64,000 bases of DNA. It comes from Rana temporaria. Its lineage: Eukaryota > Chordata > Amphibia > Anura > Ranidae. The translations under genes and the position numbers were made by a program. Shown here piece after piece: positions 20,531 through 32,159 of the stretch. The notes under the pieces are model-generated. The model was given only the letters and a program-made list of their open reading frames with translations, was not told where the DNA came from and ran no database searches. The stretch is from NCBI RefSeq assembly GCF_905171775.1, contig NC_053501.1, forward strand, positions 12,554,844 through 12,618,843, read 5' to 3'. Position 1 is the first letter of the stretch. The number at the start of each line of letters is the position of its first letter.

Positions 20531-21050
20531 TTGCCGGCAGTATTCCCAGCTGTCCTCTCCTGCTCCTGTTAAGGACACCCATTGGGTTGTGTGGGGTTCC
20601 CTCACAGCTATGAGCCCCTGACCCAAGGTCACCCCCCAAGCCTAACACTCCATCTCTCAGTTTTTCCGCCCGAACATTTCCTCCTTAGCTGGGCTGACCT
20701 TATGTATTTAAGGAGGCCTGTCCCCTGCTCATCCTAGTTGGGGATTGGCCAGGGCTGCTTATCACACCACAGACAGCTTCACCTCTCTTCCCCTCTTCTG
20801 CCTCTAGAATCTTCTAGAGGCCACAGAGAGGTAACCAAAAAGTGATGCTATCTGTGAGTTACCAGCCTACACTAAACTACTCCCTGCCCCCAGATCAAAA
20901 CAAACAGGCCTAGGCCTGCCTAAATTTACCTGCACTGGCCAAAAAAGTAAAAAAATAACTCCAGCACCTACCTAAAGTAGAGGGTGCTACATAATGATCA
21001 TGTGGCCCGTGATGAAATTGAGTTTGCTACCCCCTGATCTAAGTAATTAG
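20531..21050. other. Unassigned DNA
   Basis: No gene or second copy within the window. The phrase CTAGAATCTTCTAGAGG near 20805 is a small palindrome. Confidence 0.4.
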
Positions 21051-22252
21051 AAATGCAAAGCATGATGATGATGATTAGTGATGATTGATTGATGGATGAT
21101 GATTATTATTTCCAATTGATAATAATGACAATTATATTTTTCTATTTTTATCATGCAAGTATTTAGAAATCCAAAGCAGAATAATATAAATTATGATTAA
21201 TATTACTAGTAGTAGTATTATGTTTTGCATTTCGCATTATTATTATAATTTTTAAAATGCAAGTAATTAGAAATGCAAAGTAGTATGATGATGATGATGG
21301 ATGGCGGATGTATGATGATTGATTGATGTATGATGATGATGAATAATATTCCCAATTGATAATAATGACAAAGACAATATCAATAATAATGACAACGGCA
21401 ATTTTTATTAATAATAACAATGATATTTTTATCATGCAAATAATTAGAAATTCAAAGCATAATAATAATAACAATTATGATTAATATTACTGTTTTGCAT
21501 TTCAAAGTATTATTATAATTTTCAAATGTTTAACTTGCAAGTATTTAGAAATGCAAAGCAGAATGATGATGGTGGATAGATGGATGATGATTGATTGGTG
21601 GATGATAATGACGATTTTTATTTCCAATTGATAATGACAATAACAATAATAATAACAATAATGATATTTTTCAATTGTTATCATGCAAGTAATTAGAAAT
21701 TCAAAGCATAATAGTAATAATAATAATATAAATTATGATTAATATTACTAGTAAATGTTTTGCATTTCAAATGATTATTATAGTTTTTACATTTTTAACA
21801 TGCAAGAAATTAGAAATTAGAAATGCAAAGCAGAATGATGATGGATGTTGGGTGGATGAATGATGATTGATTATGACGACTTTCCAATTGTTATTTCCAA
21901 TTGATAATGACTAAGACAATAAAAATGACAATGGCAATAATAATAATAACAACAACAAAATGTTTCCATTTTTATCACGCAAATAATTAGAAATTCAAAG
22001 AAAAATAATAATAAAAATTATGATTAATATTACTAGTAGTAGTAGTAGTAGTATTATTATGTTTTGCATTAAACATTATTATTATAATTTTTACATTTTT
22101 ATCATGCAAGTAATTAAAAAAGCAAAGCAGAATAATGATAACAATAATAAAAATAATAATAAAAATAACACTTTATTATTTTTCCAATGTTTAACATGCA
22201 CGTAAATACAAACGCAAACTACCGTACGATCGCGTTTACCTCACACTAGCAA

Positions 22253-23524
22253 GGTTATGCTGAAAATTTTACAAGCTAGGCTTCAGCAGCATGTGAACCG
22301 AGAACTACCACAAGTACAAGCTGTTTTTTCGAAGAGGCAGAGGAACTAGAGATCAAATTGCCAACATTCGCTGGATCATGGAGAAAGCAAGAGTTCCAGA
22401 AGAATGTCTACTTATGCTTTATTGACTACAGGAAAGCCTTGGATTGTGTGGCTCACAACAAGATGTGGCAAATCCTGAAAGAAATGGGAATACCTGACCA
22501 CCTCACCTGTCTTCTGAAAAACCTGTATGCAAGTCAGGAAGCAACAGTTAGAACAGGACATGGAACAACTGACTGGTTCAAAATTGAGAAAGGAGTGCGG
22601 CAAGGATGTATATTGTCACCCTACTTATTTAACTTCTATGCATAGTACATCATGCGAAATGCCAGGATCGACATATCACAAGCCAGAATTAAGATCGCAG
22701 GGAGAAATATCAACAGGAGGATTTGCCAGACATTGCATAGATTTTCCCTGGAAGTGGGAGTAAATACCTGGATTTGACAGGTATCTGCTCCCCCTCCCCT
22801 AAAAGGTGTCAAATGTGACACCGGATGGGGGGGGGGGAATCCGAACAGCGGAAGCTTTATTTCTGGGTGGAATTCTGCTTTGAAAAAACTAAGATCATGG
22901 CAACCGATCCCATCACTCATTGGCAAATAGAAGGAGAAGCAATGGCAGATTTTTATGTTCCTAGGCTCCAAGATCATGGCAGACGGTGACTATAGCCATG
23001 AAATGAAGAGACACTTACTTCTTGGGAGGAAAGCAATGTCAAACCTAGACAATATTATAAAAAGCAGAGACCTCGCCCTACCAACAAAGTCCCGTGTGGT
23101 CAAAGCTATGGTATTCCCAGTAGTAAGCGATGGATGTGAAAGCTGGACCATAAGTAAGGCTGAACGAGAAAGAATTGATGCTTTTGGATATTGGTGTTGG
23201 AGAAGACTCACGAAAGTCCCTTGGACGGCAAGAAGATCAAACCAGTCAATCTTGAAGGAAATCAACCCTGAAAATTCACTGGAAGGACAGATCCTGAAGA
23301 TAAAACTCGAAAACTTTGGTAACCTAATGCGAAGTGAGGACTCATTGGAAAAGACCCTGATGCTGGGAAACCTGGAAGGAAAAAGGAGAAGAGGACGACA
23401 TAAAACAAGATGGATAGATAGCATCATAGAAACAATGAACATGAAAATAACCAACTTCCGGGAGGCAATAAAGGACAGAAAAGCCTGGCACGCTGAGGTC
23501 ACAGAGAGTCGCACACACGACTAA
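22253..23524 (+). pseudogene. BovB-type reverse transcriptase, broken
   Basis: The first part (22358-22645) shows RT motif A in FIDYRKALDCVAHNKMW and motif B in GVRQGCILSPYLFN, then a stop. The YADD box cannot be found; its expected place reads about FARH in a shifted frame just before the family L insertion. The second part resumes with KTKIMATDPITHWQIEGE (near 22867-22920) and, after a frameshift, an open frame at 22955-23524 with FLGSKIMADG, YGCESWT-like DGCESWT, VPWTARRSNQSILKEI and a basic KRRRGRHKTRW segment typical of BovB C-termini. Loss of the catalytic aspartates makes it inactive. Confidence 0.87.
22751..22882 (+). repeat. Family L repeat fragment inserted in the BovB copy
   Basis: The segment from GAAGTGGGAGTAAATACCTG to GGTGGAATTCTGCTTTG, with a G run at 22827-22838, has no counterpart in BovB and sits exactly where the catalytic box is lost. 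The GGAATTCTGCTTT end resembles the inverse of AAAGCTGAACTCCGG at 47451-47465, so it is probably a dispersed element. Confidence 0.55.
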
Positions 23525-23723
23525 ACGACTGACCAACAGCAACAAATAGAAATGCAAAGCACAACAATAATGATGGATGGATGATATTTATTAATATTTC
23601 CAATTTATAACATGCAAGTAATTAGAAAAGCAAGGAATAATAATATTAGCAAAAACTAAATTATTATTATTATTACTATTGTTATTCAGCTTTTAACATG
23701 CACGTAATTAGAAATTTAAAGCA

Positions 23724-23779
<56 letters not shown>

Positions 23780-24063
23780 TAAACTATGATTAGTAGTAGT
23801 AGTATACTTTGCCTTTCAAAGTATTATAATTTAAAAATTTTAACATAATGATGATAATAATAATAATAATTTGTATTATAATTTCTTTCCCAAAGTTTAG
23901 CATGCAGGTAATTAGAAAAGCAAAGCAGCCAAATAATGACAACAATAATAATAATAATATTAGCATTTCTAATTATTATTATAATTGTTCAATTTTTAAT
24001 ATGTGAGTGATTAGAAAAGCAAAGCAGCATGATGATGATGATTGTAGTAATAATAATAATAAA

Positions 24064-24111
<48 letters not shown>

Positions 24112-24400
24112 AACATGCAAGTAATTAGAAAAACAAAGAAGCATAATATCAATAATAATAATAATTATTATTATTTTTACCATTATTTTTATTCTTTATT
24201 TTTAACATGCACGTAGTTAGAAAAAATTATAATATTAATTATTATTTTTACTATTATTTTTTTTTATTTTTTTTAACATACAAGTAGTAGTAGAAAAACA
24301 AAAAAGCATAATAACAATATTAATAATCTGCTTTGCATTTCTAATTATTATTAAAAAAAAGTTTTGCCTGTACCTGCAAGTAATGAAAGGAACGCAAAAC

Positions 24401-24687
24401 AGCATGATGCCAAATGATTGCACCCTGAAAACACGCTACTTTTGCCCATCTCCACAAGCCCACGCTCTTCCCTGAAGCCACAATACCTGAATAGAGATGG
24501 TCATGCAATAAATTACCGTATTAAAACAAAAAATTAACTAATTCAGCAGCTTATTGGTATTTTGGAATGTCAAAAAGTGGAGTGTAATCTATCTGGGGGT
24601 AAATTTTAGAGGAGCTTGAACGTCAATTTTAAATAAAGAATTTTCTTATTTGAATGGAGTGTATTTTATCTCCACTGGACTTATATA
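24401..24687. other. Unassigned DNA
   Basis: Nothing recognised between the AT-rich array and family A. Confidence 0.4.
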
Positions 24688-25395
24688 GCCGGATTCACGT
24701 AGAGCGGCGCATCTTTATACCGGCGTAGCGCATCTCATATGTGCTACGCCGACATAAATCAGTGAGGCAAGAACAGTATTCACAAAGCACTCGCTCCCAA
24801 CGTTGCGCCGGCGTAGCGTAAATTGGCCCGCCTAATTCAAAGTAGGAAGGAAGTGGGCGTGATCCATTTAAATGAACCATGACCCCATGCAAACGAATGG
24901 CCGAACAAACTGCGCATGCACCGTCCCGTGGGCGCTTCCCAGTGCGCATGCTCAGAATCACGTCGGACCTAACGCCTAAGATACGTCAAATCACTGAACG
25001 TAACCTACGCCCTACGTAAACGGCGTAAAATACGACGGCTGTTCCGTTGTCTATTCCTTTGCATGGGATGCGCCTCCTATAGGTGGAATAACTTTACGCC
25101 GGACGTACGCCTTAAGTAAATGGTGTATACTACTGCGACAGGCGCAAATATGTTCGTGAATCGGCGTATCTCGGTCATTTGCATATTCGACGCGTAAATC
25201 AATGGAAGCACCCCTTGCGGCCACCGTAAATATGCGCCCAAGATACGACGGCGTAGGAGACTTACGTCGGTCGGATGGAGCCAAAATTCAGGCGTATCCT
25301 ATTTCAAGAATCAGGCGCATAGATACGACGGCGCATCAGTGCACTTACGCGGCGTATCAGAAGATACGTCGGCGTAAGTGCTTTCTGAATCCGGC
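24688..25395. mobile_element. Family A foldback element, complete copy
   Basis: The ends GCCGGATTCACGTAGAG and CTTTCTGAATCCGGC lie between TA dinucleotides. The 708-bp body has the family core and serial hairpins near the right end (GATACGACGGCGCATC, CGGCGTATCAGAAGATACGTC). Relative to the 14747 copy it reads in the opposite direction in part of the core. Non-coding. Confidence 0.8.
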
Positions 25396-26334
25396 TAATA
25401 GAATTTTCTTTACTAAAGGCAAATAGACTCTTTACTTTGCAAGGAAAGTTGTACTTTGCATGGGGATCCAGTCACATGCAAGCAAACGTGCAATTATTAT
25501 TATTTTTTTCTTGATATTGTTTGGGTATTCTTTGCAAAGTGAAATTTCACCATCTTCATTAAGCCCTAATGGAAATTTTCCTGACAAAGTGCAACTTCCC
25601 CTGCAAAATGAACAGCCGGTTTGCCTAAATCGATGCCCCTTGGTCTTTGCAAGTCATTCACTGGCGCTCCATCTTTCCGCTGTATCGGGTAGGAAAGCTG
25701 CTCACACGTTGCCAGGCTGTGACACGGATTCTGTACCGTTAAATATAGACGCTATAAAAAGGATGTTGTTAATTCTTTGCTTCACCTAATTAGCTAATGC
25801 CTCAAAGCCTCACACAATAGACATTTCACAGAGATAATGTCATGGAGACTGTGCTTTGTGTGGCACATTCACTGGAGCGCAGCAAGGTAAACCCGTGTAG
25901 ATGTAATAAACAATTATAACAATTTAAATATCTGTATTTTGTATTTTTTTCTTGCTCATTCCACTCCATTTAAATATGCCATCAACAATGCGATTTTCTG
26001 CTAGCTTGCTGCAATAGAGATATGGTTGAGTTTTTTTTTTCTGTAACCTGATCTTATTTTCGTTACAGGAAACAGAAAAAAAAAATGTTGATGATGAGCG
26101 AACAATTAAAAAAAAAAGTGAATCAGCAAATTGTAAATTTTTTCGTACTTGGATCCGAGGGTGTTCCTCCTTTACCATGACTAACGCTTTACCATTTAAA
26201 AGTTTGTAGAAATATCATCATTAAAAACATTCTTTCCTGTCACCATTTAGCCAACTAATTTTGTTTGCAAGCTCTTAGATTTTTTGTCTGGGTCTGCTTT
26301 TTTAATGGAATCCCAGATATATTAAATAGGCTTT
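25396..26334. other. Mostly unassigned; decayed family M-like start
   Basis: 25415-25480 (AAGGCAAATAGACTCTTTAC, TCACATGCAAGCAAACGTGC) looks like a strongly decayed family M copy. The rest has no recognised repeat or gene and may be single copy. Confidence 0.4.
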
Positions 26335-26800
26335 ATGTCACGATCAGGCGTCGGGTTTGAAGACCAGTAGCAATAGCAGTTGCAGAACAGGTATACAGAC
26401 AGTCACTTCTGGCAGATGATACAGGCTCACCTGAGGTGCGGGGTCTAAACACTAACCGGTATTCACCAGAGCTCCCGATGGTGGAGATGGATTTAGCTGC
26501 AAGCTAGTACCAGGTCACGGACCTCAAGTTTGCCCCACCAGGGTGTGAGCAAGCCAGGGTCCAATAGCGGATAAACAGACAAGGATGAAACAGCAGCGTG
26601 GTCAGTAAACAAGCCAAGGGATCAATCACGAGTGGCTGCAGGTTGGGATCAGGCAGAAGAGTAGTCAAAGAACAGGCCGAGGGTCAAACACAGGTGGTTG
26701 CAGATTGGGATCAGGCAGTTGAGTAGTCCAGGAACAGGCTGAGGGTCAAACACGGGGGGTTGCAGGTACAAAAGGCAGCAGAGCAGACAAATCAAGACAG
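26335..26800. repeat. LTR-like dispersed repeat fragment
   Basis: The opening TGTCACGATCAGGCGTCGGG and the phrases CAGAGCTCCCGATGGTGGAG and AACAGGCCGAGGGTCAAACA resemble the style of the segment at 28083-28985 (CAGAGCCTCTAGTGGTGAGG). It contains an internal 60-bp imperfect repeat (GGTTGCAGATTGGGATCAGG). It is probably a retroelement LTR relative, but boundaries are not proved. Confidence 0.4.
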
Positions 26801-27155
26801 GAGTTAAAAGCCTTGGTACAGTGTTTTCCCAAGATTGAAGTCCTCATTGGGTGCACGTAAAATGGTTTGATAACTTGCAAAGTGATGCCTTTACAATTTG
26901 AGAACTTTTATGGCTTGATGGACTTCTTCCAATACAGGTGCAATTTAATAATGTGCCTGGGACAGGTTATTTGGAGACAGAGGGGAGGGGGGCTTTGTTC
27001 TGAATAAAGGCAGGAGTCAAAAACCTTGGTACAGTGTTTGCCCAAGATTATGGTCCTTTTTGGGTACACGTAAAATGGTTTGTGAATCAGCAAAGTGATG
27101 CCTTCACTTTGACCATGTTGCCAACTTGAGAACTTTTATGGCTTGATGAACTTCC
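26799..27155 (+). repeat. Direct duplication, period about 212 bp
   Basis: 26799-26935 (AAGCCTTGGTACAGTG, ACGTAAAATGGTTTG, GAGAACTTTTATGGCTTGAT) recurs at 27011-27155 with about 85 percent identity. The stretch between contains GGGACAGGTTATTTGGAGAC. It is non-coding. Confidence 0.8.
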
Positions 27156-28080
27156 TTGATCCCCCAAAGGCATCACAGACAACAACAAAAGAGGAAAAAA
27201 GAAAGCCAAAGCTTTTCTATTACAAGGGGCATGCAGGGCACATTGGTAATGCCCCATCAAGAGGCAGGCCCATGACACCTTGCCCTCACAGTATGTCCTC
27301 TGTCTTCCAGCTTGAGACACTGGATGTCATTCAACCCAGAATACTGAGGACATCTTTTGGCAAACAGAGATTACTACAAGGCAATACTCTGCCTTATCTT
27401 TACACAGGCTGGTTAACATTTATTACAAAAAAAAAGTTTGGAGTTGGGTGGTTTTAAATGCTAAAGTTATATAGATTTGCATTTAATAATAGGTTTGGAG
27501 AGATTTTTTTTTTCTTACATGTTGTATATTTATCTCAAGAGGTTCCTCCAAATAAAAGTTTTATCAGAAGAGCGGCTACCTCTCAGAACCCGCAGCAAAG
27601 TCGCTATTGTTGTGCATCCGCTTTTGTTTGTGTAATAGATATTCTACAACTTTTAAATCCCAGATGAGACTTCTTCCCTGTGAAAACGAGAACGGTGATC
27701 TTTTTTCACAGGATGCGCTCCCCCCCCCTCCCCCATCCTCAAGCCAAATAAAAGATAGACAGTAGTTTGCCATTTTACTTTGAGGTTCGACAAATCCCAT
27801 AGAGATTATGCAAATTACTTTAACTTAAATCCATATTATAGCAACTCTATTAGAGACCTGAAATATCAATTTCTACTTTTTCCTTTCCTTTCCTTTCCTG
27901 TATCCAGAAGGGGACTTGGCACTCATTAATATTCAACTGTTTTCGAGCGTTTCAGCGTAGGTATTTTTAGAAGAGCTGGTGAAAAAAAAGTCTATTAACT
28001 CAAAGTGGTAACCCAAACCCAAACATTATTGATTCTGTAAAGTCTTATTTACATGTATAAACATGTTGCTAGAGGACCTG
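27156..28080. other. Unassigned DNA
   Basis: No gene or known repeat. A short (TTTCC)n run is at 27878-27899 and a C-rich run at 27720-27735. The open frames of about 70-105 residues have no recognisable motif. Confidence 0.45.
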
Positions 28081-28082
28081 AG

Positions 28083-28985
28083 TGTCAGGTCACCTGAGGC
28101 CAGGTGACAAGTGCACCCTGTTGGGGTCAGGGATGCACCACAGGGTAGTGAACCCTATGGCCGACTGCTGCGATTAGAGAGGAAGTGTGAACCCAAGATC
28201 GCCCAGGGCGCGGAGTCTAAGACCCAGCTTTGTGTTTACCAGAGCCTCTAGTGGTGAGGATGGCCTTCGCCGCAGCTGGATCCAGGTCGCGACCCCTGGG
28301 ATCCCCTAGGTCACGCTCCACAGGTGAGCGACACGTCGGCCGGATTCATGGCTGTTCAAACTGTCAGGTCATCTGTGGCCAGGTGACAAGTGCACCCCGT
28401 TGGGGTCAGGGATGCACCACAGGGTAGTAAACCCTATGGCCGACTGCTGCGATTAGAGTGGAAGCGTGAACCCAAGATCGCCTAGGGCACGGAGTCTAAG
28501 ACCCAGCTTTGTGTTCACCAGAGCCTCTAGTGTTGAGGATGGCCTTTACCGCAGCTGGATCCAGGTCCCGACACCTGGGATCCCCTAGGTCATGCTCCGC
28601 ACGGAGAGAGGGGAAGCAGCAAGCAGGACAAGCGGTAGTGATGGGAAAGCCGAGGTCAGAGCAACAGGCAGACAAGGGTAACCGAGGGACAGGTAAAAGG
28701 TCAGGATCACAGGCAAACAGGAGAAGTCAGGGACGAGCCAAAAACAGTACACAGGAAGATAATCGTAGCACACTGCAGACAGGAACTAAAGCTAACAACA
28801 TGGTTAAACAGCACTGCAGACCTGTAGAGCAACAGTTAATATAGACTTCCTGGGATGGCCTAGGGTGGAGCAATACAGGGAGGAAGGTGATAAAAGACAG
28901 TCAGAAGGAGGGTCAGGCCTCTAATGAACACATGGAAATCAGGTAAGCTGCCAGACTTTATTGCATATCCATGACACTGAGTCAG
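28083..28985. repeat. LTR-like repeat containing a 279-bp direct duplication
   Basis: 28084-28335 and 28363-28612 are direct copies with about 92 percent identity (AGGTGACAAGTGCACC, GGGATGCACCACAGGGTAGT, GCTGGATCCAGGTC). The right part ends CCATGACAC. Read on the minus strand it starts TGTCATGGATATGC with an early AATAAA, which would fit an LTR of a retroelement in reverse. There is no coding region. Confidence 0.6.
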
Positions 28986-29179
28986 GCAGCCAGTCCACCC
29001 ATTTTTTTTCTATTGTATTGTATTGTACGGAAAACACTGCTGTTAATATCACAGGAATCAGCATCATGACCTCAAGAGGGGTCCATGCCCTCTGAGATCA
29101 GGCATAAAAATCGGAGAGAGAAGCCATGTGACCACCATGAAAATATGTTTTTTTTTTCTATTAATCTTATGTGTTAGAG
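28986..29179. other. Unassigned DNA
   Basis: Nothing recognised apart from a (TTGTA)n-like stretch at 29012-29028. Confidence 0.35.
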
Positions 29180-30480
29180 TTAAATGAATACAGTATATAC
29201 CATAACCACCACAAGGCACACATCCGGGAAACAGGCCAAAAAACACAAGACACAGGACACAGGACATGGCTCTTCATAAAATACCACAAGACACAATTTT
29301 GGATAGTGGTCTACAGAACAGAAGTCCAGGTAATAGACTATAGACCTCAAATCCAGGTAATAAGCCACAAAACAGGTTACTGACCACAGCACACAAAACA
29401 AGGTAATGGACTGCAGTCCAGGTAATAGTCCACAGGACACAAATAAACAAGTTCTGGTATAACAGACAACATGATGCAAGTCTAGGTAAGAGACCACATG
29501 AATCATGTTCAGGTTAAAGACCTCAAGACACAAGAACAGGTAATAGATCAAAGGTCAGGCAAAAGATCACAAAGCAAACGTCAAGGTAATAGACCACAAG
29601 TGAGGATAAAGGACCACAAGGCACAAGCTCAAGTAAAAGACTACAAGACACAAGATCAAGTAAAAGACCAAGTAAAAGGCCACAAGGTGCAAGCCCAGAT
29701 AAAAGACACAGCAGAGAAACTCCTGATATGTTGACCAAACAAAGGCACAAAAGGAAATAACAATGCAGTTTAAATAGCCCGAAGGGCTGACTGACAAGCA
29801 GGTATGATCACCTGGTGAGTCACTGAGGAAACAATGGGGGCTATTTACGAAAGGCAAATCCCCTTTGCACTACAAGTGCACTAGGAAGTGCAGTCACTGT
29901 AAATCTGAGGGGTAGATCTGAAATGATGGGAAGCTCTGCTGATTTTATCATCCAATCATGTGCAAGCAAAAATGCTGTTTTTTATTTTCCTTGCATGTCC
30001 CCCTCAGATCTACAGCGACTGCACTTGCAGTGCACTTGTAGTGCAAAGTGGATTTGCCTTTAATAAATAACCCCCAATGAGTGCTGAAAATTAGAGAGCT
30101 GCTGAGAGCCCAGCCCTGGCACCAAGTAAAAGACCACAAGACAAAAGCCCAAGTAAAAGACCACAAGCCCAAGTAAAAGACTACCAGACACAAGCCCAAG
30201 AAAAAGACCACAAGACACAAGCCCAAGTAAACAACCACTAGACGCAAGCCCAAGTAAAACACCTCAAGACACAAGCCCAAGTAAAAGCCCAATTAAAAGG
30301 CCACAAACCCATGTAAATGACCACAAGACACAAGCCCATGTAAATGACCACAAGACACAAGCCTAAGTAAATGACCACAAAATGCAACCCCAAGTAAACG
30401 ACCACAAGATGCAAGCTCAAGTAAAAGCCCAAGTAAAATGCCACAAGATGCAAGCCCAAGTTAAAGACCAGTTTGTTTTA
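29180..30480 (+). repeat. 26-bp minisatellite, interrupted by a family M element
   Basis: The unit is close to GACCACAAGACACAAGCCCA plus AGTAAA. The left block 29200-29745 is strongly diverged and the right block 30120-30475 is more regular. Between them are unrelated DNA (29746-29836) and the foldback element 29837-30075. The V/L/Y/C-rich minus-strand frames reflect the period. Confidence 0.85.
29837..30075. mobile_element. Family M foldback element, complete copy
   Basis: The inverted ends GGGGCTATTTACGAAAGGCA and TGCCTTTAATAAATAACCCC are followed inward by AAATCCCCTTTGCACTAC and its partner, so most of each half pairs with the other. The flank AATG is on both sides (29833-29836 and 30076-30079). 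It is a 239-bp MITE. A half copy is at 35186-35275. Confidence 0.85.
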
Positions 30481-30789
30481 AGCAATGTAGACCTATAAAG
30501 AAGATAAAAGTGGTAAATAGTGATGAGCCAACCTGCCCTGGATTTGGTTTGAGCAAGGTTCAGCGAACAAAGAAGCTTGGATGTCAAGCTTGAAAACCAT
30601 TCAAAAAAATAACAGCCGAATCCGTAAAAATAAAAATTCCCATTTTCTGGGCTAATAGGCAAGGGGGTGTCAAGAAAATTGCATGGAGGAGGCACTGCCC
30701 TAGGGAACATGTACCACAGCAGAAAAAAATGAAAAAAGTCAATATAGGCATTCATTGTGCCAAATCCAAAATACATAGCAGACTCCTAA
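30481..30789. repeat. Family K-like fragment
   Basis: AGTGATGAGCCAACCTGCCC and the following AGCGAACAAAGAAGCTTGG echo the right end of the 19888 copy. The rest to 30780 is unassigned. Confidence 0.4.
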
Positions 30790-31202
30790 AGCCCTGTACA
30801 CACGATCAGTCCATTCGATGAGAACGGACTGAAGGACCGTTTCATCGGTTAACCGATGAAGCTGACTGATGGTCTGATGTGCCTACACACCATCAGTTGA
30901 AAAAACGATCGTGTCAGAACGCGGTGACGTAAAAAACACGACGTGCTGAAAAAAACGAAGTTCAATGCTTCCAAGCATGCGCCGACTTGATTCTGAGCAT
31001 GTGCGGCCTTTTGACCGATGCTTTTGCATACTAACGATCGGTTTTGACCCATCGGTCAGGCGTCCATCGGTCAAATTTTAAGTTCTATTTTTTTTGACCG
31101 AAGAATAACTGACTGATGGGGCCCACACACAATCGGTTTGGACCGATGAAACGGACCTTCAGTCCGTTTTCATCGGTTTTGACTGATCGTGTGTACGCGG
31201 CC
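30790..31202. mobile_element. Family D foldback element, complete copy
   Basis: The left end AGCCCTGTACACACGATCAG and inverted right end CTGATCGTGTGTACGCGGCC lie between TAA duplications (30787-30789 and 31203-31205). Inner sequence is rich in further inverted pairs built on CGATGAAACGG and CGGTTTTGACC. It is 413 bp and non-coding. A 3-bp TNA-type duplication in three copies of this family (30790, 41341, 56961) suggests a PIF/Harbinger-like MITE. Confidence 0.85.
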
Positions 31203-31308
31203 TAAGGTTCTGATATGTATTGTGGAGGACCTTTGGAGGGGTTTGTGTGCTGTTTTTTTTTTTCCAAGATGCCCGCAAGAAGTTTTATTTACTGGCAATT
31301 TACTTTGT

Positions 31309-32156
31309 GGGCCGGATTCAGAAAGAGATACGACGGCGTATCTCCTGATACGCCGTCGTATCTCTGAGTTCCGCCGGTCGTATCTATGTGACTGATTCAT
31401 AGAATCAGGTTACGCATAGATCTCCCTAAGATCCGACAGGTGTAAGTGTCTTACGCCGTCGGATCTTAGGCTGCAATTCCAGGCTGGCCGCTAGGTGGCG
31501 CTTCCGTATTTTTACGCGAGGAATATGCAAATGAATAGTTACGCCGATTCAGAAACGAACGACCGCCCGGCGCTTTTTTTTTACGTCGTTTGCGTTCGGC
31601 TTTTTCTGGCGTATAGTTACCCCTGCTATATGAGGCGTAGCTAATGTTAAGTATGGCCGTCATTCCCGCGCCGAGTTTTGAATTTTTTGCGTTGTTTGCG
31701 TTCGGCTTTTTCTGGCGTATAGTTACCCCTGCTATATGAGGGGTAGCTAATGTTAAGTATGGCCGTCATTCCCGCGCCAAGTTTTGAATTTTTTACGTCG
31801 TTTGCGTAAGTCGTTTGCAAATACGGCTGGACGTAATTTACGTTCACGTCAAAAGCAATGACGTTTTGCGGCGGATTTTCGAGCATGCGCACTGGGATGT
31901 TTTCAAGAACGGTGCATGCGCCGTTAAAAAAAACATCAAATACGCGGGGTCAAGCATAATTTAAATAAAACACGCCCCCCTACATCCCCATTTGAATTAC
32001 GCGGCCTTACGCCGCAACACATACGTTACGCCGCCGTAACTTAGGGCGCAAGTTCTTTCTGAATAAAGAACTCGCGCCCAAAGTTACAGCGGCGTAACGT
32101 ATCGTAGATACGTTACGCCAGTCGGACAGATACGCGGAGGTATCTGAATCCGGCCC
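31309..32156. mobile_element. Family A foldback element with an internal direct duplication
   Basis: The ends are GGGCCGGATTCAGAAAGAGA and ATCTGAATCCGGCCC. The first hairpin (31326-31361) has two perfect 16-bp arms GATACGACGGCGTATC / GATACGCCGTCGTATC. A stretch of about 110 bp (CGTTCGGCTTTTTCTGGCGT to CCGCGCCGAGTTTTGAATTT) is present twice, at about 31581-31690 and 31697-31797, which makes this copy longer (848 bp) than the others. Non-coding. Confidence 0.85.
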
Positions 32157-32159
32157 TCA

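Larger units (their letters stand above)
22220..23543 (+). mobile_element. BovB-like RTE retrotransposon fragment
   Basis: The fragment starts inside the reverse transcriptase and ends with an RTE-type 3' end (CTAAACGACTGACCAACAGC plus AAC). It lies in the array between AAATACAAACGCAAAC (22204-22219) and AAATAGAAATGCAAAG (23544-23559), 13 of 16 alike, which could be an aged target duplication or simply two array units. It is 5'-truncated, with a family L repeat inside at 22751-22882. BovB-type elements are known to have moved horizontally between reptiles and other animals, frogs included. Confidence 0.85.
21051..24400. repeat. AT-rich periodic array with a recurring 27-bp word
   Basis: A word close to CATGCAAGTAATTAGAAATG followed by CAAAGCA recurs about 17 times (for example 21155, 21256, 21432, 21682, 22102, 23608, 23695, 23900, 24113 and 24203). 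Between copies are variable trinucleotide runs (AAT, ATT, GAT, AGT) and a second word TGTTTTGCATTTC. Spacing is 90 to 150 bp. It looks like a long compound satellite in which trinucleotide slippage and unit duplication alternate. A BovB copy interrupts it. Confidence 0.85.

Noticed and set aside
20148..20621. 157-residue plus-strand frame
   Set aside because: It lies across family K repeat sequence with poly-T and poly-C runs, has no recognisable domain, and is overlapped by an antisense frame of similar length.
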